Positions 1-11,660 of a stretch of 64,000 bases of DNA are shown here, piece after piece. This stretch comes from Gentiana macrophylla (taxonomy: Eukaryota > Streptophyta > Magnoliopsida > Gentianales > Gentianaceae), in the NCBI GenBank assembly GCA_026214975.1, contig CM047815.1, forward strand, positions 75,483,299 through 75,547,298, written 5' to 3'. Positions within the stretch are counted from its first letter, which is position 1. Each line of letters starts with the position of its first letter. Both the position numbers and the translations under genes were made by a program. Below the pieces are notes generated by a model. That model had not been told where the DNA came from. It saw only the letters and a program-made list of their open reading frames with translations, and searched no databases.

Positions 1-1353
1 TAAAAGAAGGTAAAAATAAAAGGTTATACTTAAAACCATGAATGCAAAATACATAATGTAGGACTAGCAGAGGATTGCCACTAACTTGTCCTATATGTGT
101 TACAGAAACATTATTTCCATTAGGTAATCCAATTTTTATTCCAGATGAAGGTTTGGGATTGCTTAATAGATTTAATGATCCTACAATGTGATCTGTAGCA
201 CCAGAGTCCAAGATCCATTGTATAGATCTTACTAAATTTAGATCACATGTCCATGTAGCAAGTGAGTAATGTGTGACAATCTTAGCTGGTTGGCCAACAA
301 AAAATCCTGCATGTCTAGGAGGATCAACACTCACAGTGAGCCATCGACTTATCAAGTTCTTTGTGCAAGAAGATTTTGGAACCCCGGCCACGGTGAACTA
401 TTCTCGTCCCGATCTCCTTCACGGATCGTTCTTCCTCTATGAAATTAGCCCTTTTTGACTTGAAACCAGGAGGATAGCCATGTTTCTTGTAACAGGTCTC
501 TTTCAGTATGACCATTGAATCCACAAAAACTGCATTGAATCTTCTTGAGATTCTTAGGTATGATATTTGCAGTAGATGTAGAGTTAGGTCTGCTGACTAA
601 TTGATTTTGCCCTTGTCAATTTTTCTGAGACAAGAGAACCATAGAATCTTGATTTTTGGCCCTATTAACTATATATAATTTCTGTCTTTCAAATTTACTG
701 GCCATTGCAAAGGCATCATGAATTTATGGGAATGGCACCATCAGCATTGCCTGTGAAACCATTGGTTCAAAATCATCCCTTAAATCTTTTAGGAACTTCA
801 TAACATTTTCAACCTCCATATTATCCACTAGTGTGCTGATTGCATTGCAGTGACATTGAGGATCACAAGAACAAACTGACACGGGCCTGATAGTCTTGAT
901 TTCTTCCCATAGAACCATCAATTTTGTGAAATATTGATTGACAGAATTAGTACCTTGCTTCAGCAGATGCATCTCCTCAAGAAGATCTGAAAGCCTCAAG
1001 GTATCAACATTAGATATTCTTGCAGCAAGATTCTTCCAAACTGCATGTGCACTCTTGAAATATATCAAGCTTTGTGCAATGGTGTTCTCCACAGAATTCA
1101 GAATCCATGATCTTACTATTGTATAACACTGTCTCCATGCATGAAAATCTACTGAATCTGTTTCTCGCCTTTTGATTGTTCAGTCTACGAAGCTAATCTT
1201 ATTCTTGGTGATTAACACCATCTCCATAGATATCTTCCATGGATTATAATTGTTTCCATTCATCAATGGATGGTCAAGTACCAAAGATGGATTCTCATCG
1301 GGATGGACATAGTATGGACTGGAGGGACTTATTTCTTGTTTCTTAGCTGCCAT
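1..1353 (-). pseudogene. Copia gag-protease remnant (fragment 1)
   Basis: The likely gag start is the ATG at 1353-1351 (MAAKKQEIS...). It opens the copia gag N-terminal domain, with the typical HPDENPS and NGNNYNPWK blocks. A UBN2/retrotran_gag-like part (724-1092) contains the CSCDPQCHC cysteine cluster normal for this family. A zinc-knuckle region follows near 500-580 (CYKKHGYPPGFKSK), and the aspartic protease begins near 200-225 with an intact WILDSGATDHI motif. The segments lie in different frames or are separated by stops, so no full polyprotein can be made. Integrase and reverse transcriptase, if present, lie outside the window. The family is clear; the exact lineage is not. Confidence 0.75.
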
Positions 1354-1850
1354 GGCTATCAAGAACTCCAAATTCTTATCAAAACAATGATATATCAAGG
1401 AAAAACTATCAAGAAATGATCAAATAGGAAGGAATCAATCACAGTTTACTCTCAAAAAATGGGAAAACGCAGAAAAGATGAAGAACACTCTCAAGATTCT
1501 TCAAAAAATCAGAGAAAAATGCAGGAAAACATTCAGAAATTCATAAATTTCTGCTCTGATAACATGATGAAGTTTATAGAATTATAAACTGAAAGTAAAA
1601 TGCAGAATTATTATTGATGAACTGAAAGTTACAAGTTAAGTTTACAATGCAGCTGATCATGAGGTATTTATAGCTTCATACACCTCATGGATCAGTTAGA
1701 AGTAAGTTACAAGCGATTACAACAAATCAGAATCGAATAACCGCTTTTCGCATTACACTTACACTAGATTACTCAAGAGTCATTGTGTCTTCATATCATT
1801 GTGTCTTCATATTATCAAGTAGGATGTATCACTCACTCATGCTCCTTCAC
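1..1850 (-). mobile_element. Copia fragment 1 (5' LTR, PBS, gag, start of protease)
   Basis: A minus-strand Ty1/copia element runs off the left edge of the window. A primer-binding site lies at about 1552-1564; on the minus strand it reads TGTTATCAGAGCA, a one-base variant of the usual initiator-tRNA-Met site. The 5' LTR lies to its right (about 1565-1850). Gag and the beginning of the protease follow leftwards. The right LTR border is uncertain because it abuts an RT fragment of a second copia at about 1855. Confidence 0.7.
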
Positions 1851-4049
1851 CTCTATCTTTGTAACAAGGTTTGACACCTAAAATCTCATAATCTTGTAAC
1901 AAATTCAAAGTATACTTCTTCTGAGAAATAGAGATGCCATTAGGTGTTCTAGCAGCTTCAATTCCCAAAAATATACCAAGATCCTTGATTGTAAACTGCT
2001 TGTATAAATGATCTTTGACCTGTTGAATGTATTACAATTCTGGAATGATTGTTATTATATCATTCAACATACACCACTAAGGAAATGAAAGACTGACTAG
2101 ATCCTTTTGTAAATAAGCTATGGTCATGCTTAGATTGAACAAACCACTGACTGTATAGATATTCTATCAATTTGTAGTTCCATTGTCTGCTTGCTTTTTT
2201 CAGTTCATATAAAATGACTTAGTTATCTGCAAACCTGATTCGGCTCGCCAGACTTAAAACCTTGAGGAATTTGCATGTATACTTTTACATTGCTACTATT
2301 AGGCAATCCTATTTTCATGTCAGGAACATGTTTATGATTACATAATTGTGAAAAAGAACACACATTGTGACATGTGGCACCATAATCCAAGATCAATTGT
2401 GTGTAATTTGACAAATAAACAACACTTGACCTTTGACCAGGGGAGAACTGGGTGTTCATGGCATGAATTTGATTGACTCTATGGCATGCTGGTTCAAAAT
2501 TTAGAAGACTTAAGAGCTTCTCAAATTTTTGTTAGGTGAGACCAAAGATATTGGATCCATTATGTCCAATATCTTGATCCTTCAGCAGCTTATTGATCCA
2601 CCATATTTTCCCTGTTATTGGAATTAAAACCAGGTTGATAGCCGTGTTTTTGTAGCAATTATCTTCAGTGTGGCCATTAAAACCATAGAAAGTGTACTGA
2701 ACCTTCTTAGAAACGACCATATTCTTCCATCTGAACCCATTGATTGACACCCACATTTCTTGGATGATTAGTCTTATTGAACTAACTGGTCTGGAACCAA
2801 ACTGATCATTTCTGAAAATGTCCCTTCTGAACTGATTATTCCTCTGTGCCAATAGAATTGAGGACTCATGATTTTTGACCTTGTTAGAGGAATAGATCTT
2901 CTGTCTCTCAAACTTGATAGCCATAGCAAAAGCATCTTCCATTTTTGGGAATGGAACCATCAACATAGTTTGAGACATCACTGGATCAAATCCATCTCTG
3001 AGTCCTTTCAAGAACCTCATCACATGTTCAGTTTCCATGTGATCTAACACGATTTTCATAGCATTTCAATTGATCATAATCTTAGTATAATACTGATTCA
3101 CAGAATTAGTCCCATGTTTAACAGAATTGAATTCTTCAAGAAGATCTGAGAGCTTAAAAACATCTATACTGGAGAATTTATTTGCAAGATTATGCCAGAC
3201 TTCTTGATCATTTCCCAAATACAATAAACTTAGAAAAATTGTATTTTCAACAGAATTTAGAATCCAGTTCTAACAAATGTATCATATTGCCTCCAAAGTA
3301 AAAATTCGGGTGAGTTTATCAGGTTTTTTGAATGTGCCATCAACAAAACCAAACTTGCTCTTTTTGTGATCAAAGCCATCTTCATAGCTTTGCTTCAAGG
3401 ATGATAATTGTTGCCATTGAGTAGAGGTTGAACTAACACTATAGATAGATTCAAATTCAGATGAATATAAAAGGAATTGGATGGGTTTGATTCTTGTATC
3501 TGACTGCCATGGCCTCAAGAACTTTTGAAAACCATTGAATAACTCCAAGAAACCTTTCAAAAACCTATCAAGAACTGGATTCTACTAAGAAAATTCATAG
3601 AATACTCTCAAGATTCTGTGAAGAACAACAGAACTTCGAAGAAAACTACCAAGTTTCTTCCAAAAACACCAGAATTGATGCAAATTGCGCATAAGATGTG
3701 TTCTGCTGATTTCAGACCAGAATTCATGCTCTAATACCATGTTGAAATTCATAGAAACAGAAAAGACAACATAAAATGTGGAATTCTCATTAATCGGTAA
3801 GTAATCAATTTAAGTTACAAAGTGTTGGTGGTGGAGTATTTAAAGATGACACTTTCCCAATAGGAAACGGTTATAACAGAAATAGTGATTCATCTCAGAT
3901 GTAGCTGTGTTCTTCTCAGTTGTGCTACCTTAGTTGTTTTTTCCAACTGATCCGGTAGGTATCAAGTCTGGAGTAGTCTACACATTTTATCAGCTTCAAG
4001 TCTGAATGTATGCTTTTCATCTGAACTTCAAGGCTGAGCTTATTCTTCT
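1851..4049 (-). mobile_element. Copia fragment 2, internally deleted
   Basis: This is a second minus-strand copia. Its 5' LTR is about 3740-4049. The PBS is at 3726-3739 (minus strand TGGTATTAGAGCAT, initiator tRNA-Met type with one change). Gag lies at about 3510-2460, and a protease-RT fusion at 2459-1855 is cut short where copia fragment 1's LTR begins. A 27-nt sequence just inside the PBS (3692-3718) recurs as a perfect inverted copy beyond the LTR (4050-4076). Confidence 0.65.
1855..3510 (-). pseudogene. Copia gag + protease fused to RT by internal deletion
   Basis: Gag begins near 3510 (ATGGCAGTC on the minus strand) and is broken by stops. A 175-codon stretch (3059-2532) covers the central gag domain and a ruined zinc knuckle, where two cysteines of the CCHC box are replaced (VQYTFYGFNGHTEDNCYK). 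At 2459-2223 one frame runs from a protease start (LILDYGATCHN, with DSGA changed to DYGA) straight into the RT block YMQIPQGFKSGEPNQVCR. The rest of protease, all of integrase and the RT N-terminus are therefore missing at a junction near 2283. Further RT follows to about 1855, with the catalytic YVDD box damaged to YVE-stop and then a recognisable FTIKDLG block. It is dead. Confidence 0.7.
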
Positions 4050-4120
4050 GGTCTGAAATCAGCAGAACACATCTTACTTACAAATCAACGTCTTCCATTC
4101 ATAATATATATGTTAACAAC

Positions 4121-4129
4121 GTACGTACG

Positions 4130-4161
<32 letters not shown>
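4121..4161. repeat. Microsatellite (ACGT)n/(AT)n
   Basis: A short run of ACGT-type tetranucleotides passes into a TA dinucleotide run. It is a simple repeat. The stretch 4161-4436 around it holds no coding signal that I can recognise. Confidence 0.9.
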
Positions 4162-4167
<6 letters not shown>

Positions 4168-4436
4168 TAACTATTGTGTTGTTATTAACTATATAAATTA
4201 TTATATCATTTTGATCCCCACTAACCTAAAGTAGCCACTTTAATGTCACGTAGTTTTTGACAAATACACAGCTGAGACAACAAGGATCCTAGACAACAAG
4301 GTTGAAATGAAATTTCTAGATCAAAGTGAAAGACAGGCCGAAGCTCATTCATGCATTTGGTCAAACACTTAAAAAATATGTTCGTGTTAGTTATAGTGGT
4401 TAAATCGCTTGTAACTGTTTTTATCAACAATTAAGA

Positions 4437-6948
4437 TGTTAATACTACTAATTATAGTCATTATAGATCAATTGTAAACTCAATTTTGTGATTAATGAAA
4501 TGAATTATTCTAGTTGGGTTTTTTTTTTCCAATTTTCCCGTTTATTAGTTTTCAACCTTCTGTTTTTTTTTCAAGTTCTTATCATTAGAACTTGAAAATC
4601 TTCATGGTATCAGATCATTTTGTGCTTTAATCTGCATTTTATTATGCTCATATTTGAGTTCTTGAAGAATCTTGAGAGATTTCTACATTTTTTCTTGTTA
4701 TTCGTTGGCAACTTTAAGTAGAAATGCAAGTCAAAGAACTAATGTTGCAGCAATCAATGAAGATAAAGGTCTAGAAAATAGTGTCGCAAGTCCATTCTAT
4801 CATCATCCAAACGAGAATCCTGCAGTAATTTTGGTTTCTCCATTGCTAGAAGGTAATAGCTATCATTCTTTGTCAAGATCAATGTGCATGATGTTAGAGT
4901 CTAATAATATGTTTGGATTCGTAGATTGAACTATAACCAAACTTGATGTGAATGATCAATCGTACCATTTTTGAAGTCAATATAACACTATAATGATGTC
5001 TTGGATCTTGAAATATATAATACAAGGCATGGCACAAAGCATTTTATGGACGAACACTGTAAGAGAAATTTGGCTAGATCTGCAAGACAAGCTTTCTAGT
5101 GTGGATTGCTTTAAAATTTCAGATTTAGTAGAAGAAGTTAACATGATTAAATAGGGAAATATATTTGTGATTGGGTATTTTACTAAACTGAAAACAAAAT
5201 GGGATGAAATCATGGTGTTAAAACTAGTACCATATTGTGAGTGTGGGAATCCTTGCGCTTATAACATACATAAACTAACAGATTTTATAGAAGCATATAT
5301 ACTATGTGATAAGATTCATGAAGGGTTAAATGATAATTTTGTACCAGTCAAATCCCAAGTATTATTGATGAATCTCTTACCTACTGTTAAGAAAGCTTTT
5401 TATATGGCTATTAAGTTAGAAAGGCAAGCACAATATGCCATAGGACATCCTCAAATTCTGTGGCCATAACTCTTATGAACAAGTCTTTTCATTAAGAACA
5501 AGGGACATGGCAGCTTCTGAATCAAAACATATTTTAGACTCATAATAATTGTCAGAATTTCAAGAAATCTAGTCAAAATGTTTAGAATAATGGAAAGGGT
5601 ACAATGCACTCACTGTGGTTTTAATGGTCATACTTTGGATAAGTTCTACAAGAAACATGGTTATTCTTCTGGACTCAAATCGAGGTATAAGGCAAATACG
5701 TTTCACCAAGATGAAGAAGATTACCTAGAGTGTTTTGTTCCAATGCAATAATCAAATGAGAACCATGCTAATGTTGGACTAACACAGAATCAGATTAGTC
5801 AGCTACTGAAACTAATTGACAATTCAAACACTGAGGGTATCGACACTGAAAAAACACCATCAATCATGTGACAACCCTAACCACCAACTTCAAACAAGAT
5901 CCTTGAGATCCAAGGTATGTCTTCTTGTGATTCTAAATAGTATATAGTAGATTCAGAGCTACTGCACCACATAATATTTGATAACCACTTATTTATAAGT
6001 AAAACTAAGTATGTGGTGTCATCATTGTTACTTCTTAATGGTCAGACTATACATATAAACTTTGTAAGAGAAGTTAAAATCAATTACAATCTGATCTTAT
6101 CTCAAGCTCTATGTGTCCTAGGTTTCAAATATGATACGTTGTCCATCAATAGACACACAAGGAATTCTAGTATATCTATTGTTTTTGTTGGTAATGAGTG
6201 TTTGATGCAGGACAAAACAAGTTAGATGATAATTGGATCAGCTAAAAAAAGAAAAATGGCTATATGTTTTGAAATCAGATAAGAAGAAAATCAAACCCGT
6301 CATTTCTTTAGTTGATATGAATGAAAAATATACATTGTGGCATTATAGATTAGGTAATTTGTCACATGACAAGTTAGATTTGTTGCATGAGAATTGTAAT
6401 AAGATTCAAATAACCATAGATTGTGTTTGTTATATTTGTCTTCTAGCTAAACACAAAAAGTTTACTTTTCCATTAAATAACTCTATAACATGTGCTACAT
6501 TTGATCTTGTTCGCATGGACATTTGGGGGCCTAATAGAAAACCAATTATTCATGGTCAATCTTATTTTCTAACGATTGTGGATGATTATAGTAGGTGTTC
6601 TTGGGTTTTCCTTCTCAGAACTAAAGATGATGTAATAGTGTTGTATCTGCCTTCTACAAATATGCCTTGAATCATTTTGTTAAGTCAATTAAAATAATTA
6701 GATCTAATAATGGACATGTGTATAATTACTATGTGTTCTATAATGAAAAATGTATAGTGCACCAAACCAGTTGTGTAAACACTACACAACATAATGGTGT
6801 TGTGAAAAGAAAACACCAATATGTACTCAATGTTGCAAGAGCCCTAAAATCCCAGGCTAAGCTTCTCTTAAGTTTACAGGGGTATTGAATTCTAAATGTT
6901 GTTAATTTAATCAACATAATACTTGATAAGGCTGAAATTATCTCGGGT
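4437..6948 (+). mobile_element. Copia element A, 5' part (outermost element of the nest)
   Basis: This is a plus-strand copia with a candidate short 5' LTR (about 4437-4603, TGTTAATA...CTTCA). A PBS follows at 4604 (ATGGTATCAGATCA, initiator tRNA-Met type). Degenerate gag, protease and integrase follow to about 6945. The polyprotein then stops abruptly and resumes at 30099, so everything between is an insertion. Confidence 0.7.
4672..6945 (+). pseudogene. Copia A gag-protease-integrase remnant
   Basis: Gag is visible at 4672-4929 (HHPNENPAVIL and a GNSYHSLSRSM block) and 5167-5469 (CECGNPC cluster). The zinc knuckle near 5600-5650 reads CTHCGFNGHTLDKFYKKHG, so the last cysteine of CCHC is lost. 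The protease near 5940 reads YIVDSELLHHI, losing the DSGA active site. The GAG-pre-integrase domain (LWHYRLGNLSHDKLDLLH; 6233-6670) leads into the integrase core. The first aspartate is kept (VRMDIWGP, FLTIVDDYSR). The second is asparagine (RSNNG; codon 6706-6708), and the expected glutamate is lysine (HNGVVKRKH; codon 6805-6807). Several stops and frameshifts are present. It is catalytically dead and old. Confidence 0.8.
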
Positions 6949-7711
6949 TGATTAGCGGTGTTTATGTGGTGGATATCTGGCTAAAGTGGGTGATTTTACC
7001 CGTGGTTGAGTGGAGGTGCTCAAGAAAAAGATGAAGATCTTTAAGAGCAAGATGATATGAGTGTTTGGTGTTTTGTGTTTTTGGAGCTGAGCCTGAAAGG
7101 CTGCCTAAGTACCATTTTTAAAGGATCAAGCCAATGCGTAGTTCTGGAAAATGAAGCCCCCATTTTGTCAAGGGTGTGATGCTGCTCTTTAAAGGGCCAT
7201 GAGTTGGCTGTCACCAGGCTATTGGACGAGCTGGCGAGCTGGGAAGCTACCGAGCTGAGGTCGGTCTTAGAGTGCCGAGCTGATGTCGGACTTAGAGAGC
7301 CTAACAGAGGTTGGTCTTAAGGTGCCGAGCTGAGGTCGGTCTTAGAGTGCCGAATTGATGTCGGACTTAGAGTGCCGAGTTGAGGTCGGACTTCAGGGTC
7401 GAGCTGAAGAGCTAGCGAGCTGAGAGATCTTGGCGAGCTGAGAGCCTGACGGCCTGAGAGCATCGTTTATGAACTTTGTTGCCTAGTTGTGTTGGCTTTG
7501 TTCGCGTTGAAGGATGGCGAGCTGGAGGGACGAGCTGTTCGGCCCCCAGTGCTTTGTATCGAGCTAGTTGTTTGCTGCTTCATTCCCGTTGCCTTGGCCA
7601 ATGATGAGAATCATGATAGCATGAGGCGGGGCTGAGCCGAGGACCCTATCCGTTACTCGGCTTATGACTCTTTTCTAGATTTGGCGGGGCTTTGCTGATT
7701 TTGGCATATCA
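6949..7711 (-). repeat. Element B left LTR-like terminal repeat
   Basis: It starts TGATTAGCGGTG and ends GGCATATCA on the plus strand. It is closely similar along its length to 29234-30098 apart from array copy number. The 25-bp array within it (7249-7398) has six degenerate units. On the minus strand the LTR would run TGATATGCC...TAATCA. Confidence 0.65.
7249..7398. repeat. 25-bp tandem array, six units
   Basis: The unit is close to GCCGAGCTGAGGTCGGNCTT plus AGAGT. There are six units here and ten in the partner terminal repeat at 29517-29766. It is part of element B and has no coding potential. Confidence 0.85.
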
Positions 7712-7927
7712 ATGGCCCCCTACTCCTTGAGCTCTTCACTTTACAAGTGAGAGTCATGGAGTAAAGTTGTAGATGACTTGATGTACCATTTTCCAAGATG
7801 ATTGTTGCAGAGCGATATGTTGAGATAACATCAGACTCATTTAGCGTAGTTTGTTGGTGCCGTGCTTAGATAGCGAACAGACTTACAGAAGATTAGCTCG
7901 AGTACAAGCTCCAAATATTATGCCGAG
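7712..7927. other. Element B internal sequence
   Basis: Non-coding. It begins with the complement of a polypurine tract and ends with a unit of a roughly 55-bp array (GAAGATTAGCTCGAG...) that continues at 18022. That continuity shows C landed inside the array. Confidence 0.6.
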
Positions 7928-8431
7928 TGACGATGACCGATTTAGTCACCTAAATAATCCGGGCCTTGATTTGATCTAGTGATGAACACCCAAAACCCTA
8001 ATGCCTAAATAATAAGAATGTGTGTGTTGTGATTTGCGGCTGAGTCTAAGAATTTATCTTAGATTGCCTACGTATCCTGTTATGTTCCAGGAATCAAGCC
8101 TTACGTAGTTCCTGGATTGTGGTATTTATAATGACAACACATGCCCTAACCCTAACACTAGGTCGGTTTGAGTTATTTTCATATTTACCCTTAATGGGCC
8201 TTAACCATTGCCCAAGTTATCACACTGTTAATGGGCCTTGACAGCTGGTGCGGACTCCGTCCTCCATGTCGATGTTACCGACCTGCGGTACTCGACTCTG
8301 GGACTCATTGTCCTACACTGCTCGATTCTCAATCGTCGTAGCCTGGGCATCGACATGAGTACCTTAGTGCTAATCCATAATGTGAGGACCAACCGATAGA
8401 TGACACGTGGAGGGGTGAATCTCTGTATCGT
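7928..8431 (-). repeat. Element C 3' LTR
   Basis: About 504 bp, matching 17514-18021 with few differences. It lacks the last two bases expected at its inner end (...TGTATCGT instead of ...TGTATCGTCA) because an internal deletion ends exactly here. Confidence 0.9.
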
Positions 8432-8647
8432 AGAATACTTCTCTTACTATCTGGGCCGACAGTAGCTTACCGACTTCCAATTCTATGGCTTCTAGTCGAT
8501 CTGGTGTGAAGTTTCTCTTCTTTTGCCAAACTGGCTTCTTAGCTTGATCTATCTCGAGCTTATGGACTGCGATGTCTGTTGGTAACCCCGGCATGTCGTT
8601 AGCCTTCCAGGCAAAGACATCACTGAACTCGATCAATAACTCGATTA
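8432..8647 (-). pseudogene. Element C RT stub
   Basis: The minus strand encodes the conserved start of gypsy reverse transcriptase: FSDVFAWKANDMPGLPTDIA, then LEVGKLLSAQIVREV. The frame then runs into the 3' LTR. The C-terminal part of the open frame here (YDTEIHPSTCHL...) is LTR sequence, so the RT was cut by a deletion whose other end is the LTR edge. It is a fragment of a polymerase that is otherwise missing from C. Confidence 0.8.
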
Positions 8648-8652
8648 GCAAC

Positions 8653-8782
8653 TGATAAGCGGATTTTCTACGGTCCGGTCGATCAAGTAAAAACTCGAAA
8701 CCTTAGCAAAATCTACTTTCTAACCGGCAGTGGACCGGGTCGATTGCAGGATAGTGCTTGAGGAGTCCGAGGTCGAACCCAC
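8653..8782 (-). repeat. Inverted copy of the LTR 3' end (left TIR of D)
   Basis: 130 bp, one mismatch to the reverse complement of 15001-15130. It is joined directly to RT coding sequence at 8782/8783. Confidence 0.95.
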
Positions 8783-11660
8783 CGAGGTTGAAGAAGAGGA
8801 AACGAGCTTTTGGATGGAAAATGGTGGATATCAAGGGGATTAGTGCCGACATATGTAAGCACAAAATCATCCTCGAGGATGGGGCGAGACCGAGGCGCCA
8901 ACCGCAGCGAGACTGAACCCGCATTTATCGGAAGTGGTAAGAAAGGAAGTGGTGAAGATGTTGACGTTGGGCATCATCTACCCCATCTCGGACGAAGGAG
9001 TGGGTGAGTCCCACACAGTGTGGTACCTAAGAAGGGCGGCATTACGGTGCTAACAAATGAGCAAGGTGAGTCTTTTTTCGCACGCCTGCATCGGGTCATC
9101 GAGTCTGCATTGATTTTCGTGATGTTGAATGAAAAGACTAGGAAGGATCATTTCCCACTCCCGCTTGTTGATCAAGAGTTAGATAAGCTTGCTTTGGTCA
9201 TGCATTTTATTGTTTTCTTGATGGATTTAGTGGTTATTATCGATTCACATTGATGTCAATGACCAAGAAAAGGCCACGCTTACATCCCTATGGCACCTTT
9301 GCATTTCAAGAATGCCTTTTGGGTTGTGTAACGCACCCGCGACATTTCGAGATGCATGCTTGCCATTTTTGCTTGATTTGATTGATAAGTGTATGGCGGT
9401 GTTTATGGATGATTTTACGCTTTTGGGGACAGTTTTGATGCATGCTTGACTAATATAGATAGAGTGCTCGCTAGGTGTGAGGAGACCGATTTGATTTTGA
9501 ACTGGGAGAAGTGCCATTTTATGGTGACTGAGGGAATTGTCCTAGGTCATAAGGTTTCAGCTGAGGGGATAGAGGTTGATAGGGCTAAGGTAGATGCTAT
9601 TTCTAGGTTGCCTATGCCTACTAGTTTGAAAACGTTAAGATCTTTTTTGGGGCATGCGGGGTTTTATCGTAGATTTATCCCGAAGTTTGCCCAAAAGGCT
9701 ACACCTCTTACCTCTAGATTGAAGAAGGGAGTAAATGTGACTTTTGATGATGAGTGTGTGGAAGCTTTCGAGGAGATTAAGAAGCTTTTGACTGAGGCTC
9801 CGATTTTGATAGCTCCAAATTGGGAGCAAGAGTTTGAGGTCATGTGCGATGCTAGCCATTTGGCAGTAGGGGCAGTGTTAGGACAAAAGGTGGATAAGTT
9901 GTTTCGACCGATTTATTATGCAAGTCACACCTTGAATCCGGCGCAACAGAACTACACCACGACTGAGAAAGAATTGTTGGTGGTAGTTTTTGCTTTCGAC
10001 AAGTTTAGATCCTATCTGGTGGGGTCTAAAGTGATTGTCCATACAGACCATTCCGCATTGCAATATTTGTTCGCTAAGAAGGATGCGAAACCGCGTTTAT
10101 TGAGATGGATTTTGCTCCTTCAAGAGTTTGATGTGGAAATAAAAACCGTAAGGGTTGTGAGAATATGGTAGCCGATCATCTTAGTCGGATTGAGCCAGTT
10201 GAGGGTGACGAATCGAAAGGGTTGAAATAGATGACTCGTTTCGGATGAGCGACTTTTTGTGGTAGAACTATGTTACCGGAAAACGAGGGAATTTTACGAA
10301 GAAAGGAAAGGAGGGAGCTCCGTGGTTTGCACCGATTGTGAATTACCTGGAAAGTGGATTTATCGAGTCGGAGTTAGACGAGAATCGAGAGGAGGAAGTT
10401 AGTGAGTGAGGCTAGATACTTCGCTTGGGAGGATCCTACTTGTTTCGATTGTGTCTTGATGGCGTTACGAGAAGATGTATAACGAGGCGAGAGATTGAGC
10501 GTGTTATCCTTTGTCATGATAGAGAGGCCGGGGCCATTTCTCGGGACAAAGGACCGCGTTGAAGGTTTTGCAAAGCGGGCTATATTGGCGACAATTTTTA
10601 AGGATGCCTACGCTTATGTAAAACCTCGTGATGCGTGTCAACGTTCGGGAGAATTTCTAAGAAAAATGAGATGCCTCAACGACCTATTATTGTTTGTGAG
10701 GTTTTCGACGTTTGGGGAATTGACTTTGTGGGACCCTATCCCTCTTCTTTTGGCAACAAGTTCATTTTGGTAGCTTGTGACTACGTCTCGAAGTGGGTGG
10801 AAGCGATTGCAACCCCCACTAATGACAGACACGTGGTCATTAAGTTTCTCAAAAAATTCATTTTCACACGTTTTAGAGTACCTAGGACTATCATTTCTGA
10901 CAATGGCACTCATTTTGCGAATAGAGACTTAGATAAGCTACTCCTTAAGTATGGGGTGACTCATAAGTTGGGAACGGCTTATCACCCTCAAACGAGTGGC
11001 CAAGTGGAGGTTTCAAATCGAGGTATTAAAAGGATTCTTGAACGAACTGTTGATAAAAATTCTAAGAGTTGGTCCAAAAAGTTGGATGACGCTCTTTGGG
11101 CTCACAGAACCGCATTCAAGACTCCAATTGGTATGTCGCCGTACATGATTGTCTTTGGAAAAACGTGTCACTTACCAGTGGAAGTTGAGCATAGAGCGCA
11201 TTGGGCTATTAAGGAGTTAAATATGGACGAGACTCTTAGTGGAGAGAGAAGGATGGCTCAGTTAGTCGAATTGGAGGAGTTTCGACTACGAGCCTATGAT
11301 TGTTCGGCAAGATACAAAGAGAAAACCAAGCTTCTCCACGATCAACTGATAAAGCCGAAGAAGTTTGAGGTAGGAGATGAGGTTCTGTTGTATGATACCC
11401 GTTTACATCTTTTTCCGGGAAAGTTGAAGTCTTGATGGTCGGGACCTTACACAGTTGAGAGGATTTTTGACTCGGGGGCTTTAGAGATAAAGCACCCCAA
11501 GCATAGGACTTCAATCACAAATGACCTTCGTTTGAAGAAATATGAAAAGTTGCCGTTTGATGAAGCTCTCGAAGTGGTGATTTTGGAGGATCCTAAGATA
11601 GAGGAAGCCAATTGTTTAGTCCCGTTATGGACTCCAATGCATGACATCTTAACTTTATAA
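8783..11660 (+). pseudogene. Element D pol (RT-RNase H-integrase), disrupted
   Basis: RT begins within the AFGWKMVDIKGIS block and is split by several frameshifts. The catalytic loop VFMDDF is kept near 9398-9415. A 241-codon open stretch (9446-10171) carries the RT thumb and RNase H ([48 protein letters not shown]). The zinc-binding part of integrase is frameshifted (about 10380-10640). The integrase core is open from 10635 and keeps the full D,D-35-E set: aspartates at codons 10722-10724 and 10899-10901, glutamate at 11007-11009. A stop (TGA) at about 11433, where the family has arginine, cuts the C-terminal domain; its sequence continues to about 11660. This is Athila/Tat-type gypsy and not functional as it stands. 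Confidence 0.85.
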
